From Leptolyngbya sp. Heron Island J (lineage in GTDB: Bacteria > Cyanobacteriota > Cyanobacteriia > Phormidesmidales > Phormidesmidaceae), in the NCBI RefSeq assembly GCF_000482245.1, contig NZ_AWNH01000017.1, positions 1 to 56,472 on the forward strand: 56,472 nt of DNA, given 5' to 3'. The stretch's first letter is position 1; each line of letters starts with the position of its first letter. The notes below the pieces were generated by a model. That model saw only the letters and a list, made by a program, of their open reading frames with translations. It made no database searches and was not told the origin of the DNA. Of this stretch, positions 27,313-37,129 are shown one piece after another. Made by a program: the position numbers and the translations under genes.

Positions 27313-28971
27313 GTGAAATTTTACTTAGCTGTCAGTGTTAGCTTCAGTCTGGTATTGAGTAGTCATGCTGCGCTAGCCACAGATGAACAAACTGTCTTGA
27401 CACTAACGCCCAAACCTAACGCCCAAGTTAAATCTCTAGCCATTGATTCTACAAACTTAAAGAGTTTCCCGGTAGAAGAGTTGGCCAGTCAGCTCCCAGA
27501 TTCCTCCGAAACGTCATCTGAGCGATCACAAGTCCTTTTGGTAGATCAACTATCTGATGTGCAACCCACAGACTGGGCATTTCAAGCGTTACAGTCTTTA
27601 ATCGAAACCTATGGGGCTATGACTGGCTACCCTGACGGTACCTTCCAAGGTAATCGCCCTCTATCTCGCAATGAGTTTGCTGCATCACTTATTTTCCTGT
27701 TGCACCATCTTGGGCCATTTTTAGCAAGGGGTGAGCTAACCGAGGCCGAATTTGAGACATTACAGCGACTGCAGACTGAGTTTGCCGAAGATTTAAAACA
27801 GATAAGGTCAAATCTGAATGGTCTAGAAACGCGCCTGATTGACATTGAAAATAACCAATTCTCGACCACGACTACCCTTAGTGGGCAAGCTATCTTTGCA
27901 GTGAACACGGGCGGGTTTGGCAGCGATCGCATTATTGCGCCCAGGGGAGCTGTGATCACAGATGATCAACCCGATGCTAATTTCATCTATCGCGTTAGCC
28001 TAAACTTCAACACTAGTTTTAGAGGGAGTGACCTCCTACAGATTCGCTTGGTGACGGGGAGTGATGGGACAACCGACAACACTACCGGGTTATTGGAACC
28101 GAACTTTGGTAGTGGTTTAGATTTCTCAAACCAGGGGCGCAATGGTAGAGTCAGTTTGGCTCGGGCGTACTATCGCTTCGCTCCCTCTGAAGATGTGAGC
28201 CTTACTGTGGGTGGGGCGATGACTGCCGCCGATACCGTGGACAAAAATCGTTATGCAGGGGCGAGTTTCCGGGATTTCTCAACTCAGGCTTTGGTCAACA
28301 ACTTTATTCTCTTTCCCAGAGGACGAGGTGCGGGCGCAGCAGTTGATTGGAATCCCAGTAGCGGTCCATTCAGTTTCAGGGCTGTCTACATCGCTGGTGA
28401 TGCGGACAACAGCTTGCCAGAGAACCAAGCGGTCTTTGGGGGAGGCAGCCCAGATGATATTCGCTTATTTCCAGTTGGGGGTGGAGGTGCCTCAGGTGGG
28501 CTGTTTGGCGATCCCTATCAAGGGGTGTTTGAGCTGGAGTACGCGCCCAGCGAAGAGTTTGCCGTGCGGCTGCAATATAGTGGTGGACGGGTATTCGGCA
28601 GTGCTTTTAGTGTGCTAGGGGTCAATGCCGAACTTGCCCTCAGTGAATACATCGGTCTTTTTGGACGGTATGGCTCTGGGTCGTATCCCAACACCACCAT
28701 TGGGGATATTCATCCTCACTATTGGTCGGCAGGGATTACCTTTCAAGACCTTTTTGCCGAAGGTGAGATCGCCGGATTTGCCGTTGGGCAACCCTTTATT
28801 GAAGATGCAGTCGGCAATGCTACTCAAAGCAACTTCGAAGCGTTTTACAATTTCCCAGTTTGCGATCGCATCCGTGTCACGCCCCTAATCCAGGTCGTGA
28901 CTAATCCTGCAAACCAGAGTAGCAATGGTACGATTGCGGCTTTTACCTTACGAACAGTTTTTTCGTTCTAA
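27313..28971 (+). CDS. Cyanobacterial outer-membrane porin (SLH + OprB-like, iron-uptake porin type)
   Basis: 552 residues from a GTG preceded by AGGTGAACTAAG. Signal peptide ~1-22 (LAVSVSFSLVLSSHAALA). Residues ~75-135 form one SLH domain (VQPTDWAFQALQSLIETYG, then GYPDGTFQGNRPLSRNEFAA), followed by a coiled segment (LKQIRSNLNGLETRLIDIEN) that spans the periplasm. The rest is a beta-barrel rich in alternating aromatic residues, ending in the typical C-terminal Phe (TLRTVFSF). This architecture is the main porin type of cyanobacteria and has been linked to inorganic ion and iron passage. A plasmid copy may adjust uptake under stress. It is monocistronic here. Confidence 0.9.
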   Translation: MKFYLAVSVSFSLVLSSHAALATDEQTVLTLTPKPNAQVKSLAIDSTNLKSFPVEELASQLPDSSETSSERSQVLLVDQLSDVQPTDWAFQALQSLIETYGAMTGYPDGTFQGNRPLSRNEFAASLIFLLHHLGPFLARGELTEAEFETLQRLQTEFAEDLKQIRSNLNGLETRLIDIENNQFSTTTTLSGQAIFAVNTGGFGSDRIIAPRGAVITDDQPDANFIYRVSLNFNTSFRGSDLLQIRLVTGSDGTTDNTTGLLEPNFGSGLDFSNQGRNGRVSLARAYYRFAPSEDVSLTVGGAMTAADTVDKNRYAGASFRDFSTQALVNNFILFPRGRGAGAAVDWNPSSGPFSFRAVYIAGDADNSLPENQAVFGGGSPDDIRLFPVGGGGASGGLFGDPYQGVFELEYAPSEEFAVRLQYSGGRVFGSAFSVLGVNAELALSEYIGLFGRYGSGSYPNTTIGDIHPHYWSAGITFQDLFAEGEIAGFAVGQPFIEDAVGNATQSNFEAFYNFPVCDRIRVTPLIQVVTNPANQSSNGTIAAFTLRTVFSF

Positions 28972-29113
28972 CCTCTCTTCGCCCACAGCGACCCAGAAAC
29001 GACTCGTTCCGAAAGCCTGGATTTGGATTTCCTCATGACGACACCTCGTAATGTGATTGCCGTCTCCCCATCTTTTTCGTATTGTTTAGCTCTTAGCCAA
29101 TTGGAGTATCCCC

Positions 29114-30349
29114 ATGGCCAGCACAGTCCCTTCCTCACAACCGAATCCCAACGCGTTTGTCATTAAGGCAACGCTCTTACTGGCAAGCACCCTTACGGTG
29201 ATGTCGGGAGCCACGATCGCTCCTTCTCTGCCAGCGATGCAGGTACAGTTTGCCGAACTTGAAAATGTAGAATTTTGGGTGCGTTTGGTGTTGACGATGC
29301 CCGCTCTGTTTATCGTCATTGGTTCTCCTGTTGCAGGACAGCTAGTTGACACGATTGGTCGCAAACCACTGTTGTTGGGATCGGCTATCTTGTACGGCTT
29401 GGCAGGTAGCTCAGGCTTTGTATTGAATTCCCTGTTCGCAATTCTGGGTGGACGTGCTCTGCTGGGGCTGGCGGTGGCGGGCATTATGATCAGTGCAACC
29501 ACACTGATTGCAGACTACTACCAGGGAGACGATCGCGCTAATTTTATGGGATTGCAGGCCGCATTTATGGGGTTTGGCGGCGTTCTGTTTTTATCAGTTG
29601 GCGGTTTTATCGCTGAGCTGAGCTGGCGATTCCCGTTTTTAATCTATTTGTTCTCCTGGTTGCTGCTACCGACGATTCTGTTCGTGCTTTATGAGCCGCC
29701 CCGTCCTCAGGTTGATGTAAAAGGTGCTGCATCTTCGCCTCAAACACCAATGCCGCTCAAGCTGCTCGGGCTCATTTACAGTTCAGTACTGCTTCAGCAG
29801 ATTGCCTTTTATCTGATTCCAGTACAGTTACCATTCCATTTGCAGCAGATTGCCAGTGTTGGGGCGACACAAACTGGGCTTGCGATCGCCTGCACCACGC
29901 TCTTCAGCGCTCTCGCTTCCATGCGCTATGGCAAAGCTAAACAGCGCTTTAGCTTCATCAGCATTTTGGCGATGGGATTTGGGCTGATGGGAGTGGGGTA
30001 TATCGGCATTGGTCTAGTGGGTAGTTATTGGCTGGTGCTCTTGATCTTGATGCCGACAGGCATTGGCCTGGGGCTGATGATGCCTAATTTAAATGTCTGG
30101 GTCTCCAACGAGGTTCCCAATGCCATGCGAGGGAGGGCACTGGGTGGCCTGACGACATTCATGTTTTTAGGTCAATTTCTCTCGCCTATCGTAGCGCAGC
30201 CGTTTAGCCAGAGCATTGGTATGCAAGCCACTTATGGATTGACGGGCATCTTGCTGGCAACGCTAGCAATATTGGTATGGATGTTCAAAAAACAAATTTG
30301 CCACGCTGTGAGAAGCTCCGTAGGCACGACTCTCCCTTCAGAACTTTAG
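29114..30349 (+). CDS. Major-facilitator-superfamily transporter
   Basis: 411 residues, ATG after TTGGAG. About 12 hydrophobic segments. MFS signatures are the loop 2-3 motif GQLVDTIGRKPLLLGSAILYG and the proton-antiporter-like stretch ALLGLAVAGIMISATTLIAD in helix 5. The N-terminal half resembles drug/H+ antiporters (DHA1). Substrate unknown. It is followed by an IS1182-like remnant that may have truncated a larger unit. Confidence 0.88.
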   Translation: MASTVPSSQPNPNAFVIKATLLLASTLTVMSGATIAPSLPAMQVQFAELENVEFWVRLVLTMPALFIVIGSPVAGQLVDTIGRKPLLLGSAILYGLAGSSGFVLNSLFAILGGRALLGLAVAGIMISATTLIADYYQGDDRANFMGLQAAFMGFGGVLFLSVGGFIAELSWRFPFLIYLFSWLLLPTILFVLYEPPRPQVDVKGAASSPQTPMPLKLLGLIYSSVLLQQIAFYLIPVQLPFHLQQIASVGATQTGLAIACTTLFSALASMRYGKAKQRFSFISILAMGFGLMGVGYIGIGLVGSYWLVLLILMPTGIGLGLMMPNLNVWVSNEVPNAMRGRALGGLTTFMFLGQFLSPIVAQPFSQSIGMQATYGLTGILLATLAILVWMFKKQICHAVRSSVGTTLPSEL

Positions 30350-30374
30350 ACTTTGGTACTGAAGGGACCCCCTG

Positions 30375-30850
30375 TGATACTGTTGGCGAATCCATTGAAA
30401 GCCAATAAAAGTCTTACGATAAGGGAGTTTAACGCAATTTTAAGAAGAGGATAATGGGATAATGCCCACAAGAGGTGTGAACCATATGCCTCCCCTGACC
30501 CAATTTCCCCTGTCCCAGCAGAAACAGCGCGTGTTGCGCGTGCCGCCTTTAAGAAAGGAAATATCTACCTCAAATTACGAGAGGAATTAGGTGTGCTGTA
30601 CAAAGACGAAGATGTCTCAGAGTTATACGCCCATCAAGGTCGTCCAGGAGAAAGTCCTTGGAGGTTGGCCTTGATTACGGTCATGCAATTCATCGAGAAT
30701 CTTTCAGATCGCCAAGCGGCAGACTCAGTAAGAAGTCGAATAGATTGGAAATATCTCCTCAGTTTATCTCTGGAAGATAGTGGATTTAACTTTTCAGTTC
30801 TAAGCGAATTTCGGGGCCCATTTCAAATCCTGACAATTTCGAGCCGATGA
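30375..30850 (+). pseudogene. Truncated, frameshifted IS1182-like transposase
   Basis: An inverted-repeat-like end (tgatactgttggcgaa) begins at 30375. After an ATG at ~30486 the frame shifts; VPAETARVARAAFKKGNIYL then continues into LYAHQGRPGESPWRLALITV and DRQAADSVRSRIDWKYLLSL, matching the N-terminal third of the intact transposase at 14633. Similarity ends near 30820 (VLSEFRG). The right end is missing. The end sequence is closest to the remnant at 12603, so both derive from the same IS species, distinct from the intact one. Confidence 0.8.
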
Positions 30851-30939
30851 CACTCACTCAACAAGCCTGATCTAAAATTGTCTCATCAAGCTTAACTTGA
30901 CAACGCCATTGATAGTGTCAAAGGAGGATATCTCGAGCG

Positions 30940-31842
30940 GTGGTTCAACTAAAAATGACCCAACAAAAAAAGACTGACCGGTTATTTCAACCCTTTCCTG
31001 GCCCTGCTGATCCTGCCTACACGTCTGAGCAAATTTATGTGGGACGTTTTGAGACAGGTCTCCAACAATGGCCGGAACGACAGCATCCTCATCGACATGC
31101 TTTCTTCGAGGTGTTCTGGTTTAGAGAAGGCGGCATCAAACTTTTTCATGACTTTGCCTCTTATGAGATTGGGCCGCAGACATTGGTGTTTGTCTCACCT
31201 GGGCAGATCCATACATGGGTAGTGTCTCAAGACATCAGCGGAATTGTCATTTGCTTCTTTGAGGAGGCCGTCGCGCTCCGCATTGGTCAGGGCAATCTCC
31301 GGCGTGACTTCCCGTTTTTCTCGACCTATAAAGGGCCACCATTACTGCAAATGACCTCCCGTGCACAACATCTCGACTTCCTATCCGAAGCTGCACTGGA
31401 TGCTTTTTACCAGCCTGGAGAAAAACGCGAAGAGCTAGTGACAGCCTATCTCACCGCAGCGCTGATCGAAGCGCTGCGCGCCTATAAAGCTTCTCCGTCT
31501 CATCGGTCAGTGAGTGCTGCGGCTCAGCTCACCAGGGACTTTCATCTTCTGGCTGAGGAACATTATCTAGACCGCAAGCAGGTGCAAGACTATGCCAATA
31601 TGCTTGGCGTAACCGCCAATCACCTGGTTCAGAGTGTACGAGAAATAACCGGGACAACACCTGGGCATCTCTTACGAGATCGTCTGATATTAGAGGCCAA
31701 GCGACTTCTCATCCATACAGAAGATACCATTGCCGAAATTGCCCATGTCCTTTCATTCAGTGACCCTTCTGTGTTCGGTCGTTGGTTTAAGGCACAACAG
31801 GGAGACTCGCCAGGACAATTTCGAGCAAGCTTCCACCTGTAA
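30940..31842 (+). CDS. AraC-family regulator with N-terminal cupin domain
   Basis: 300 residues from a GTG 12 bases after AAGGAGG (an ATG at 30955 is possible). The N-terminal cupin has the paired His motif WPERQHPHRHAFFEVFWFREG and LVFVSPGQIHTW. The C-terminal double helix-turn-helix reads LDRKQVQDYANMLGVTANHL and EDTIAEIAHVLSFSDPSVFG followed by RWFKAQQGDSPGQFR. It stands just upstream of two SDR genes and an MFS transporter on the same strand and probably regulates them. Confidence 0.9.
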   Translation: MVQLKMTQQKKTDRLFQPFPGPADPAYTSEQIYVGRFETGLQQWPERQHPHRHAFFEVFWFREGGIKLFHDFASYEIGPQTLVFVSPGQIHTWVVSQDISGIVICFFEEAVALRIGQGNLRRDFPFFSTYKGPPLLQMTSRAQHLDFLSEAALDAFYQPGEKREELVTAYLTAALIEALRAYKASPSHRSVSAAAQLTRDFHLLAEEHYLDRKQVQDYANMLGVTANHLVQSVREITGTTPGHLLRDRLILEAKRLLIHTEDTIAEIAHVLSFSDPSVFGRWFKAQQGDSPGQFRASFHL

Positions 31843-31998
31843 TTGCCCTTTCCCACCCCCACTCCCTACGATTTGGCTAAATGCCATAAATCTGCACATT
31901 GATACCATAGCAGTGCTCTGTTGAGCGCCGTCTGAGTTTGGTTTATTAGATAGTGTCGCTAAAGACAACTTTTCAAAGTCTCCAACTCAGAGGTCATT

Positions 31999-32739
31999 AT
32001 GTCACCGACAACTCTACCCACTGCTATCGTCACAGGATCTTCTCGCGGCATTGGAGCTGGTATTGCTCGCCAGCTTGCCGCTGATGGCTATCCCGTTGTT
32101 GTCAACTATGCCGGTCGTCGTGCCGAAGCTGAGGCGGTCGTCACTTATATTACTGAGAACGGCGGACGCGCAGTGGCGGTCCAAGCTAATGTCTCTCAAA
32201 CAGCCGATATTGCTCGACTGTTTGAGGAAGCTGAGGCTGCCTTTGGCCCGGTAGGGATTGTCGTTAATAATGCTGGACTAGCTGTCCGTAAGGCATTCGC
32301 CGAATTCACCGAAGAAGACTATGACGCCGTCATGGAAACCAATCTTAAGGGAGTTTTCCTGATGCTTAGAGAGGCGGCTCGACGCCTTGTCAATGGCGGT
32401 CGCATTGTGAATGTCTCAGCTAGCTTTCAAGGCGCACCTATTCCTGGCTATGGTCCATACGCCGCCAGCAAAATGGCTATTGAGAAGCTGACTGAGGTGG
32501 CCGCTGTTGAGCTTGGCTCCCGTGAAATCACGGTCAACGCAGTTCGACCGGGTCCGACCAGAACTGACTTGTTTATGCACGGGAAGAGTGACGAACTGGT
32601 CCAACACTTTGCTAAACAAGCTGCGCTCGGACGGATTGGTGAACCAGAGGATGTTGCTCACGTTGTCTCCTTTTTGGCTAGCCCAAAAGCAGCGTGGGTA
32701 ACCGGGCAGATTATTGGGGCCAATGGTGGTTACTGGTAA
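31999..32739 (+). CDS. Short-chain dehydrogenase/reductase (classical, FabG-like)
   Basis: 246 residues. TGSSRGIGAGIARQLAADG for NAD(P) binding, VNNAGLA, NVSASFQG with catalytic Ser, YGPYAASK for Tyr-x-x-x-Lys, and the C-terminal GQIIGANGGYW. Length and motifs match 3-oxoacyl-ACP reductase-type SDRs. It is 11 bases upstream of a second SDR, so the two form an operon. Closest relatives within the window: the Tat-SDR at 17904. Confidence 0.93.
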   Translation: MSPTTLPTAIVTGSSRGIGAGIARQLAADGYPVVVNYAGRRAEAEAVVTYITENGGRAVAVQANVSQTADIARLFEEAEAAFGPVGIVVNNAGLAVRKAFAEFTEEDYDAVMETNLKGVFLMLREAARRLVNGGRIVNVSASFQGAPIPGYGPYAASKMAIEKLTEVAAVELGSREITVNAVRPGPTRTDLFMHGKSDELVQHFAKQAALGRIGEPEDVAHVVSFLASPKAAWVTGQIIGANGGYW

Positions 32740-32750
32740 GGGATAAAACT

Positions 32751-33731
32751 ATGAACGACCGAAAAGTAATTCTTGTCACGGGCGCTTCTAGTGGATTTGG
32801 TCAGGTCATATCTCAAACGCTGAGTCGGGCAGGGCATACTGTTTACGCCTCTATGCGTAGCATCTACACCAAGAACGCTGACCAGGCTCAAGCTTGCCAT
32901 GATCTCGCTGCCGCTGAGGGGCTGGCTATTTATCCTATTGAACTGGATGTGACCGATGTTAACTCCTGTGGCAATGCAGTTGACCGCATTGTTAAAGAAC
33001 AGAATCGGATCGATGTTGTTATCAACAATGCAGGCACGCTTGTTTTTGGGATTACCGAAGCATTCACCCCTGAACAGGTTCTAAATGTCTTCGATGTTAA
33101 TACGGTAGGCCCACTCCGTGTCAATCGAGCTGTACTTCCACACATGCGCAAGCAGCGCTCAGGGCTTTTGCTCTACGTTGGCAGTGTGACTAGTGACATT
33201 ATCAGTCCGTTTCAGGGGCCGTACGTGGCAAGTAAGGCAGCCGAGGACAAACTTGCCGAAACGATGCACTATGAGCTTTCTCGATTTGGGATTGATACCG
33301 CGATTTTGCAGCCTGGAGCATACATCTCAGGGACAAATCACTTCCCAGGGGCGCAACGTCCTCACGATGAGGATATCGTTCATACCTACGTCCCGATTGC
33401 TGACCTTCCTAACCAGCTTGTCGACAGACTCGGGAAAATCGTCGAGACAGGGCGTAAAGCCGACGTTCAAGATGTGGCTAACACTGTGCTCCGCCTGGTT
33501 GAAACACCCCCAGGGCAGCGTCCTTTTCGCACTATCGTAGACCCCCAGGATCATGGCGCTGATGCAGTTGTAGCTTTGCAAGCAACCATGCAACGGAAGT
33601 TTATGGAGCGAGTGGGCATCGCAGACCTGATGCGAGTCCCTGCTCAAGGAGATAGCCTCATGATGCCCTATATCACTGATGGTGTTGCGGTCGAGTCGCT
33701 TCTCCCTAAAAAAAATCCCCATGAAAAATAG
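32751..33731 (+). CDS. Short-chain dehydrogenase/reductase (extended-length classical type)
   Basis: 326 residues from the ATG at 32751, preceded by AAGGGAT. LVTGASSGFGQVISQTLSRAG, NNAGTL, YVGSVTSD with catalytic Ser, GPYVASKAAEDKLAETM for the Tyr-Lys pair. Such proteins act on hydroxy/keto groups of small molecules; the substrate is unknown. The gene overlaps the upstream open part of the MFS gene frame but ends 64 bases before its likely start. Confidence 0.92.
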   Translation: MNDRKVILVTGASSGFGQVISQTLSRAGHTVYASMRSIYTKNADQAQACHDLAAAEGLAIYPIELDVTDVNSCGNAVDRIVKEQNRIDVVINNAGTLVFGITEAFTPEQVLNVFDVNTVGPLRVNRAVLPHMRKQRSGLLLYVGSVTSDIISPFQGPYVASKAAEDKLAETMHYELSRFGIDTAILQPGAYISGTNHFPGAQRPHDEDIVHTYVPIADLPNQLVDRLGKIVETGRKADVQDVANTVLRLVETPPGQRPFRTIVDPQDHGADAVVALQATMQRKFMERVGIADLMRVPAQGDSLMMPYITDGVAVESLLPKKNPHEK

Positions 33732-33795
33732 ACCAGTATTGTTGAACCCCATCACTAGAGCAGTCAGCATGATGAGTCATCAAAGGAAATTGCAG

Positions 33796-35010
33796 ATGTC
33801 TAACAAGTTGAATCCTGTCGCTAGAAGCACTCCCCCTATTTATCGAGACGTGAATCTTCAAATCGTTATCAGTATTACGCTGATGGAGCTTTTGGGGACA
33901 ATGAGCGTCAATCCTGCCCTGCCTGGAATTGTCCAAGCCTTTAATCTATCCCCCCAGCAGATTGGTTGGGTGACAACGGCGTTTGTTATCCCAATTGCGA
34001 TCGGAGCACCTATCTGCGGTGTCCTGGCAGATCGCTTTGGCCGGAAAACCCTTTTAGTGCCGTCATTATTTCTGTTTGCGATCGCGGGCATTGCCTGCGC
34101 CTTTGCGCCAAGTTTTCAGCTCCTGTTGGTGGGGCGCTTCTTACAAGGGGTTGGGGCAGCGAGTTTAGAGGCCTTAGCACTGGCATTGCTCGGTGATCTC
34201 TATACAGGGAAGCAATTGACCGCAGCGATGGGATTGAATGCCAGCATGATCGGGTTGAGTTTAGCGGTGTATCCGTTGCTGGGTGGTGGATTGGCATCCA
34301 TGGAATGGCGTTACACATTTGCTTTACCACTGCTGGCCTTTCTAGTGGGGATTTGGTTGTGGCGATCGCTGCGACTGCCCCAACAGGAACAATCCTCAGA
34401 TTTTGATTTTAAGGTTTATTTGAGAACTATTTGGGGCAGTATTCGTCGGGGTCGGGTCATTCGACTGATATTCATCGTCGTTGCGCTCTTTGTTCTCTTA
34501 TTTGGGGCCTACTTGACTTACATTCCCACCGTGGCAGCGTCCCTGGGGGCTTCTGAGATCGTGATTGGTATCTTGTTGGCCAGCATGGCACTGTCGTTTG
34601 CATTGATTTCATCACAGCTGGGGTTATTTGCGCGATCATTCTCTGAATTGACACTCATCAAGATTTCCTTCTTGGTTTATACGTTGGCACTTGTTATCAC
34701 ACCTGCCATTGAGCACATCTGGATGTTACTCATTCCCAGCATCCTCTTTGGGATAGCCCATGGCATCGTATTTCCCACAACCCAAGCCCTCTTGGCAGAA
34801 CTGGCCCCAAACACTCATCGGGCCGGGTTTATGGCAGTGGTCGCCATTGCAGTCCCCCTGGGACAGGCAATGGGGCCATTATTGGGCGGGTTAGCGTTCA
34901 GTGCATGGGAAATCAGAGGTGTCTTTTACGCGGGTAGCCTCTTTGCGATCTCAACGTTTATCTTACTCAACTACTTGATACCCCATAGAAAAAGCGTAAA
35001 TCGGAGTTAG
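33796..35010 (+). CDS. Major-facilitator-superfamily transporter (DHA1-like)
   Basis: About 404 residues from the ATG at 33796, chosen because AAGGA lies 8 bases upstream; the frame opens earlier. About 12 membrane segments. Motifs: GAPICGVLADRFGRKTLLV in loop 2-3 and RFLQGVGAASLEALALALLG in helix 4-5, typical of drug-proton antiporters. It is the last gene of the AraC-SDR-SDR-MFS set, which looks like an inducible modification-and-export unit. Confidence 0.9.
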   Translation: MSNKLNPVARSTPPIYRDVNLQIVISITLMELLGTMSVNPALPGIVQAFNLSPQQIGWVTTAFVIPIAIGAPICGVLADRFGRKTLLVPSLFLFAIAGIACAFAPSFQLLLVGRFLQGVGAASLEALALALLGDLYTGKQLTAAMGLNASMIGLSLAVYPLLGGGLASMEWRYTFALPLLAFLVGIWLWRSLRLPQQEQSSDFDFKVYLRTIWGSIRRGRVIRLIFIVVALFVLLFGAYLTYIPTVAASLGASEIVIGILLASMALSFALISSQLGLFARSFSELTLIKISFLVYTLALVITPAIEHIWMLLIPSILFGIAHGIVFPTTQALLAELAPNTHRAGFMAVVAIAVPLGQAMGPLLGGLAFSAWEIRGVFYAGSLFAISTFILLNYLIPHRKSVNRS

Positions 35011-35162
35011 CAAAATACCCTCACCGTTCCATAACAAAACACGATTGATCGGCTAGTGCCTGCGTTGCTCTTGCCACAGCACTAAATCTCGCCAATCGTT
35101 GACGCATTTGTTCTGTCCAAATCACTGCTTTCTTTTTATTTCCTACTACCAAGAGAAGTTCC

Positions 35163-36602
35163 ATGTCCCTCTTTCGCACCATCTTCCGCCAGACAGTCCC
35201 CATTGCCATTGCCCTTTTTGTCCCAGATGTAGCGATGGCCGAGTCCAAACCGAAATTGCCATCTGTGCAGGCGGTGGCGGAACGCACCGTATCAGAAAGC
35301 CTTACCGCCAATCAGAAGATCGGTGTCTCTCTCCTTGATGGCGAGGTCATGCTCACCGAAGATGGATCACGCCTGCCTGCTCTCGAGGCCGTCGCCGAGC
35401 GTGCCATTTCCGAAGACCTAACCGCCAACATGGTAATTGGCGTCTTGCTGCCGGACGGCGAGACGGTCTGGATCCGCGAAGGCACACTAGCCTTCGAGAG
35501 TGACCGAGAGGCAGACGAGCACAGCCTCTACCGCGCCTACTCGCTGACCAAACCGGTTACCAGCCTTGCAGCTATCCTACTGATCATCGACGGCGTTATC
35601 GCTCTCGACCAGCCAATCAGCGACTTCATACCGGCCTTCGCCGACATGCAGGTTCTCATAGATCCGGATAGCTATGGAGAGACGCGGTCTGCCGCGCGGG
35701 AGATCACCATCCGTCATCTGCTGACCCATACGTCCGGCCTTGGATACAGCACCATCCCAAGTGGCCTATCGGAAACCTATGCACGCGCTGGAATCGTACC
35801 CGGCCTGCGTCTGCCGCATCCACTAGCCCCGATCTATGGCGAGGAGCCTGGTTCGCTGCGGGCCTTCGCCGAAAAGGTCGCGGAGTTGCCGCTGCGCGTC
35901 GACCCCGGCACCGAGTGGCACTACAGCATCGGGCAAGACGTCCTCGCTGCCGTGATTGAGACAGCGGCTGACCAGTCCTTCGAAAGCTTCGTTCAGGCTC
36001 GCATCTTCGCCCCGCTCAGCATGGACGATACTGGCTTTGTGGTTGCACCCGAGGATCTCAGCCGCCTGACCACCAACTATGCGTGACTGAACGGCGAGAT
36101 CGTTGTCCACGAGACGCCGAACACGAGTGCCTATGCCGCTGCGCCGCCCTTCCCGTCAGGCGGGGCAGGCCTCATCACGACACCAGAAGATTATCTACGG
36201 TTCATGAGCGCACTGGCGAATGGTGGGCAGGTCGAAGGCATGCAGGCTCTGCCGAACGCCGCCGTCGCCCTTGCTATATCTAACCTTCTTCCAGACAACA
36301 TCAGCTTCGATGGTTTCGGTGCCTTCTCCTCGGAGGGGCAAGGGTTTGGTGCGGGTGGACGCGTCTGGATTCGGTCAACCAATATCGAACCCGTTGGCAC
36401 CTACGGCTTCGCCAGCGCGGCCTCGGCCATTGCCACGGCCGTACCGAGCCAGAACACGGCCATCGTGATGATGACTCAAATGCTGTTTGCGACAGAAATG
36501 GACATGATGCAAGACATCACCGAGGCTTTTGCGTCTGATGTGCTGAGCGAGGAGGAAACTGTCGGATCTGAGTCTCTTACAAACAGCGGTGCTGCTCGAT
36601 AG
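35163..36602 (+). pseudogene. Class C beta-lactamase-like serine hydrolase with one in-frame stop
   Basis: The frame is continuous from 35163 to 36602 except for a TGA at 36084-36086 after TTNYA. Signal peptide at the start (FRQTVPIAIALFVPDVAMA). The active-site Ser-x-x-Lys is in YSLTKPV, the second-motif Tyr probably in WHYSIGQD, and the C-terminal half after the stop (GGAGLITTPEDYLRF, then FGAGGRVW) is intact. Residues ~30-65 are duplicated (LPSVQAVAERTVSESLTAN and LPALEAVAERAISEDLTAN). GC content and codon use are clearly higher than in neighbours, suggesting transfer from another phylum. Family members hydrolyse esters, amides or beta-lactams. A truncated 307-residue product lacks part of the fold. 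Confidence 0.85.
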
Positions 36603-37045
36603 TGTTTGATTCATTCAATACAGCCAGGCACACCCTCAAAGGATGTGAGGCAATGAACATGATTCGAAAAGAGGGAGGCTTCGGGTATGATTTCACCAGG
36701 ACGCATGGCAACGAAGCCGCTCTTCACCTCTGAAAGGAGCACATAACAGTAACGAGAGAGGGGCGCAAGGCAGGAACAAAGAGGTGTATCCATTGAAAAA
36801 AGAAAAAGTCTTTGATGTAGTGGGCGAACATCCAAATGTCGTTAGTGATTGATAAGGGCTCGCAAACAAGATTTTCAGTTCACTAAGCGCAAATAGCTTG
36901 AAAGCCTTCGGAGCAAGGGATACGTTAATTAAACGTCTTGTTTGGAAATAATACTCCCAAGACAGACTGTTTGCTCAAAGGCGGCACCTAGTCAACGGGG
37001 TGTAGATTCGCTTTGATTGGCTGCGAGCCTCGCAACTCTATTTGA
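36603..37045. other. Non-coding stretch before the LysR cassette
   Basis: No gene that I can support; the open frame at 36611-36835 (minus) lacks family features. A repeated stretch ctatttgaggttaacg at 37037-37052 is shared with ~607-622. Confidence 0.4.
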
Positions 37046-37129
37046 GGTTAACGACTAAGATAAGCGGCGATAGATAACCTTTGCATCACCACCAACTTTC
37101 GTGCGCTCGCTTCATCGACTTGTTATGCC
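37046..37129 (-). repeat. attC-like recombination site at the 3' end of the LysR gene
   Basis: On the minus strand it begins GGCATAACAAGTCGATGAAG (37129 downward) and ends with CGCCGCTTATCTTAGTCGTT followed by AACC. The two outer arms pair imperfectly over ~25 bases, with an R''-like GCATAAC and an R'-like GTTAACC. It overlaps the last 18 bases of lysR-type coding sequence, as gene-cassette attC sites often do. No integrase is in the window. Confidence 0.45.

Noticed and set aside
36084-36086. Selenocysteine decoding of the in-frame TGA in the serine hydrolase
   Set aside because: No selenoprotein family match and no visible selenocysteine-insertion element; a plain nonsense mutation or error is simpler.
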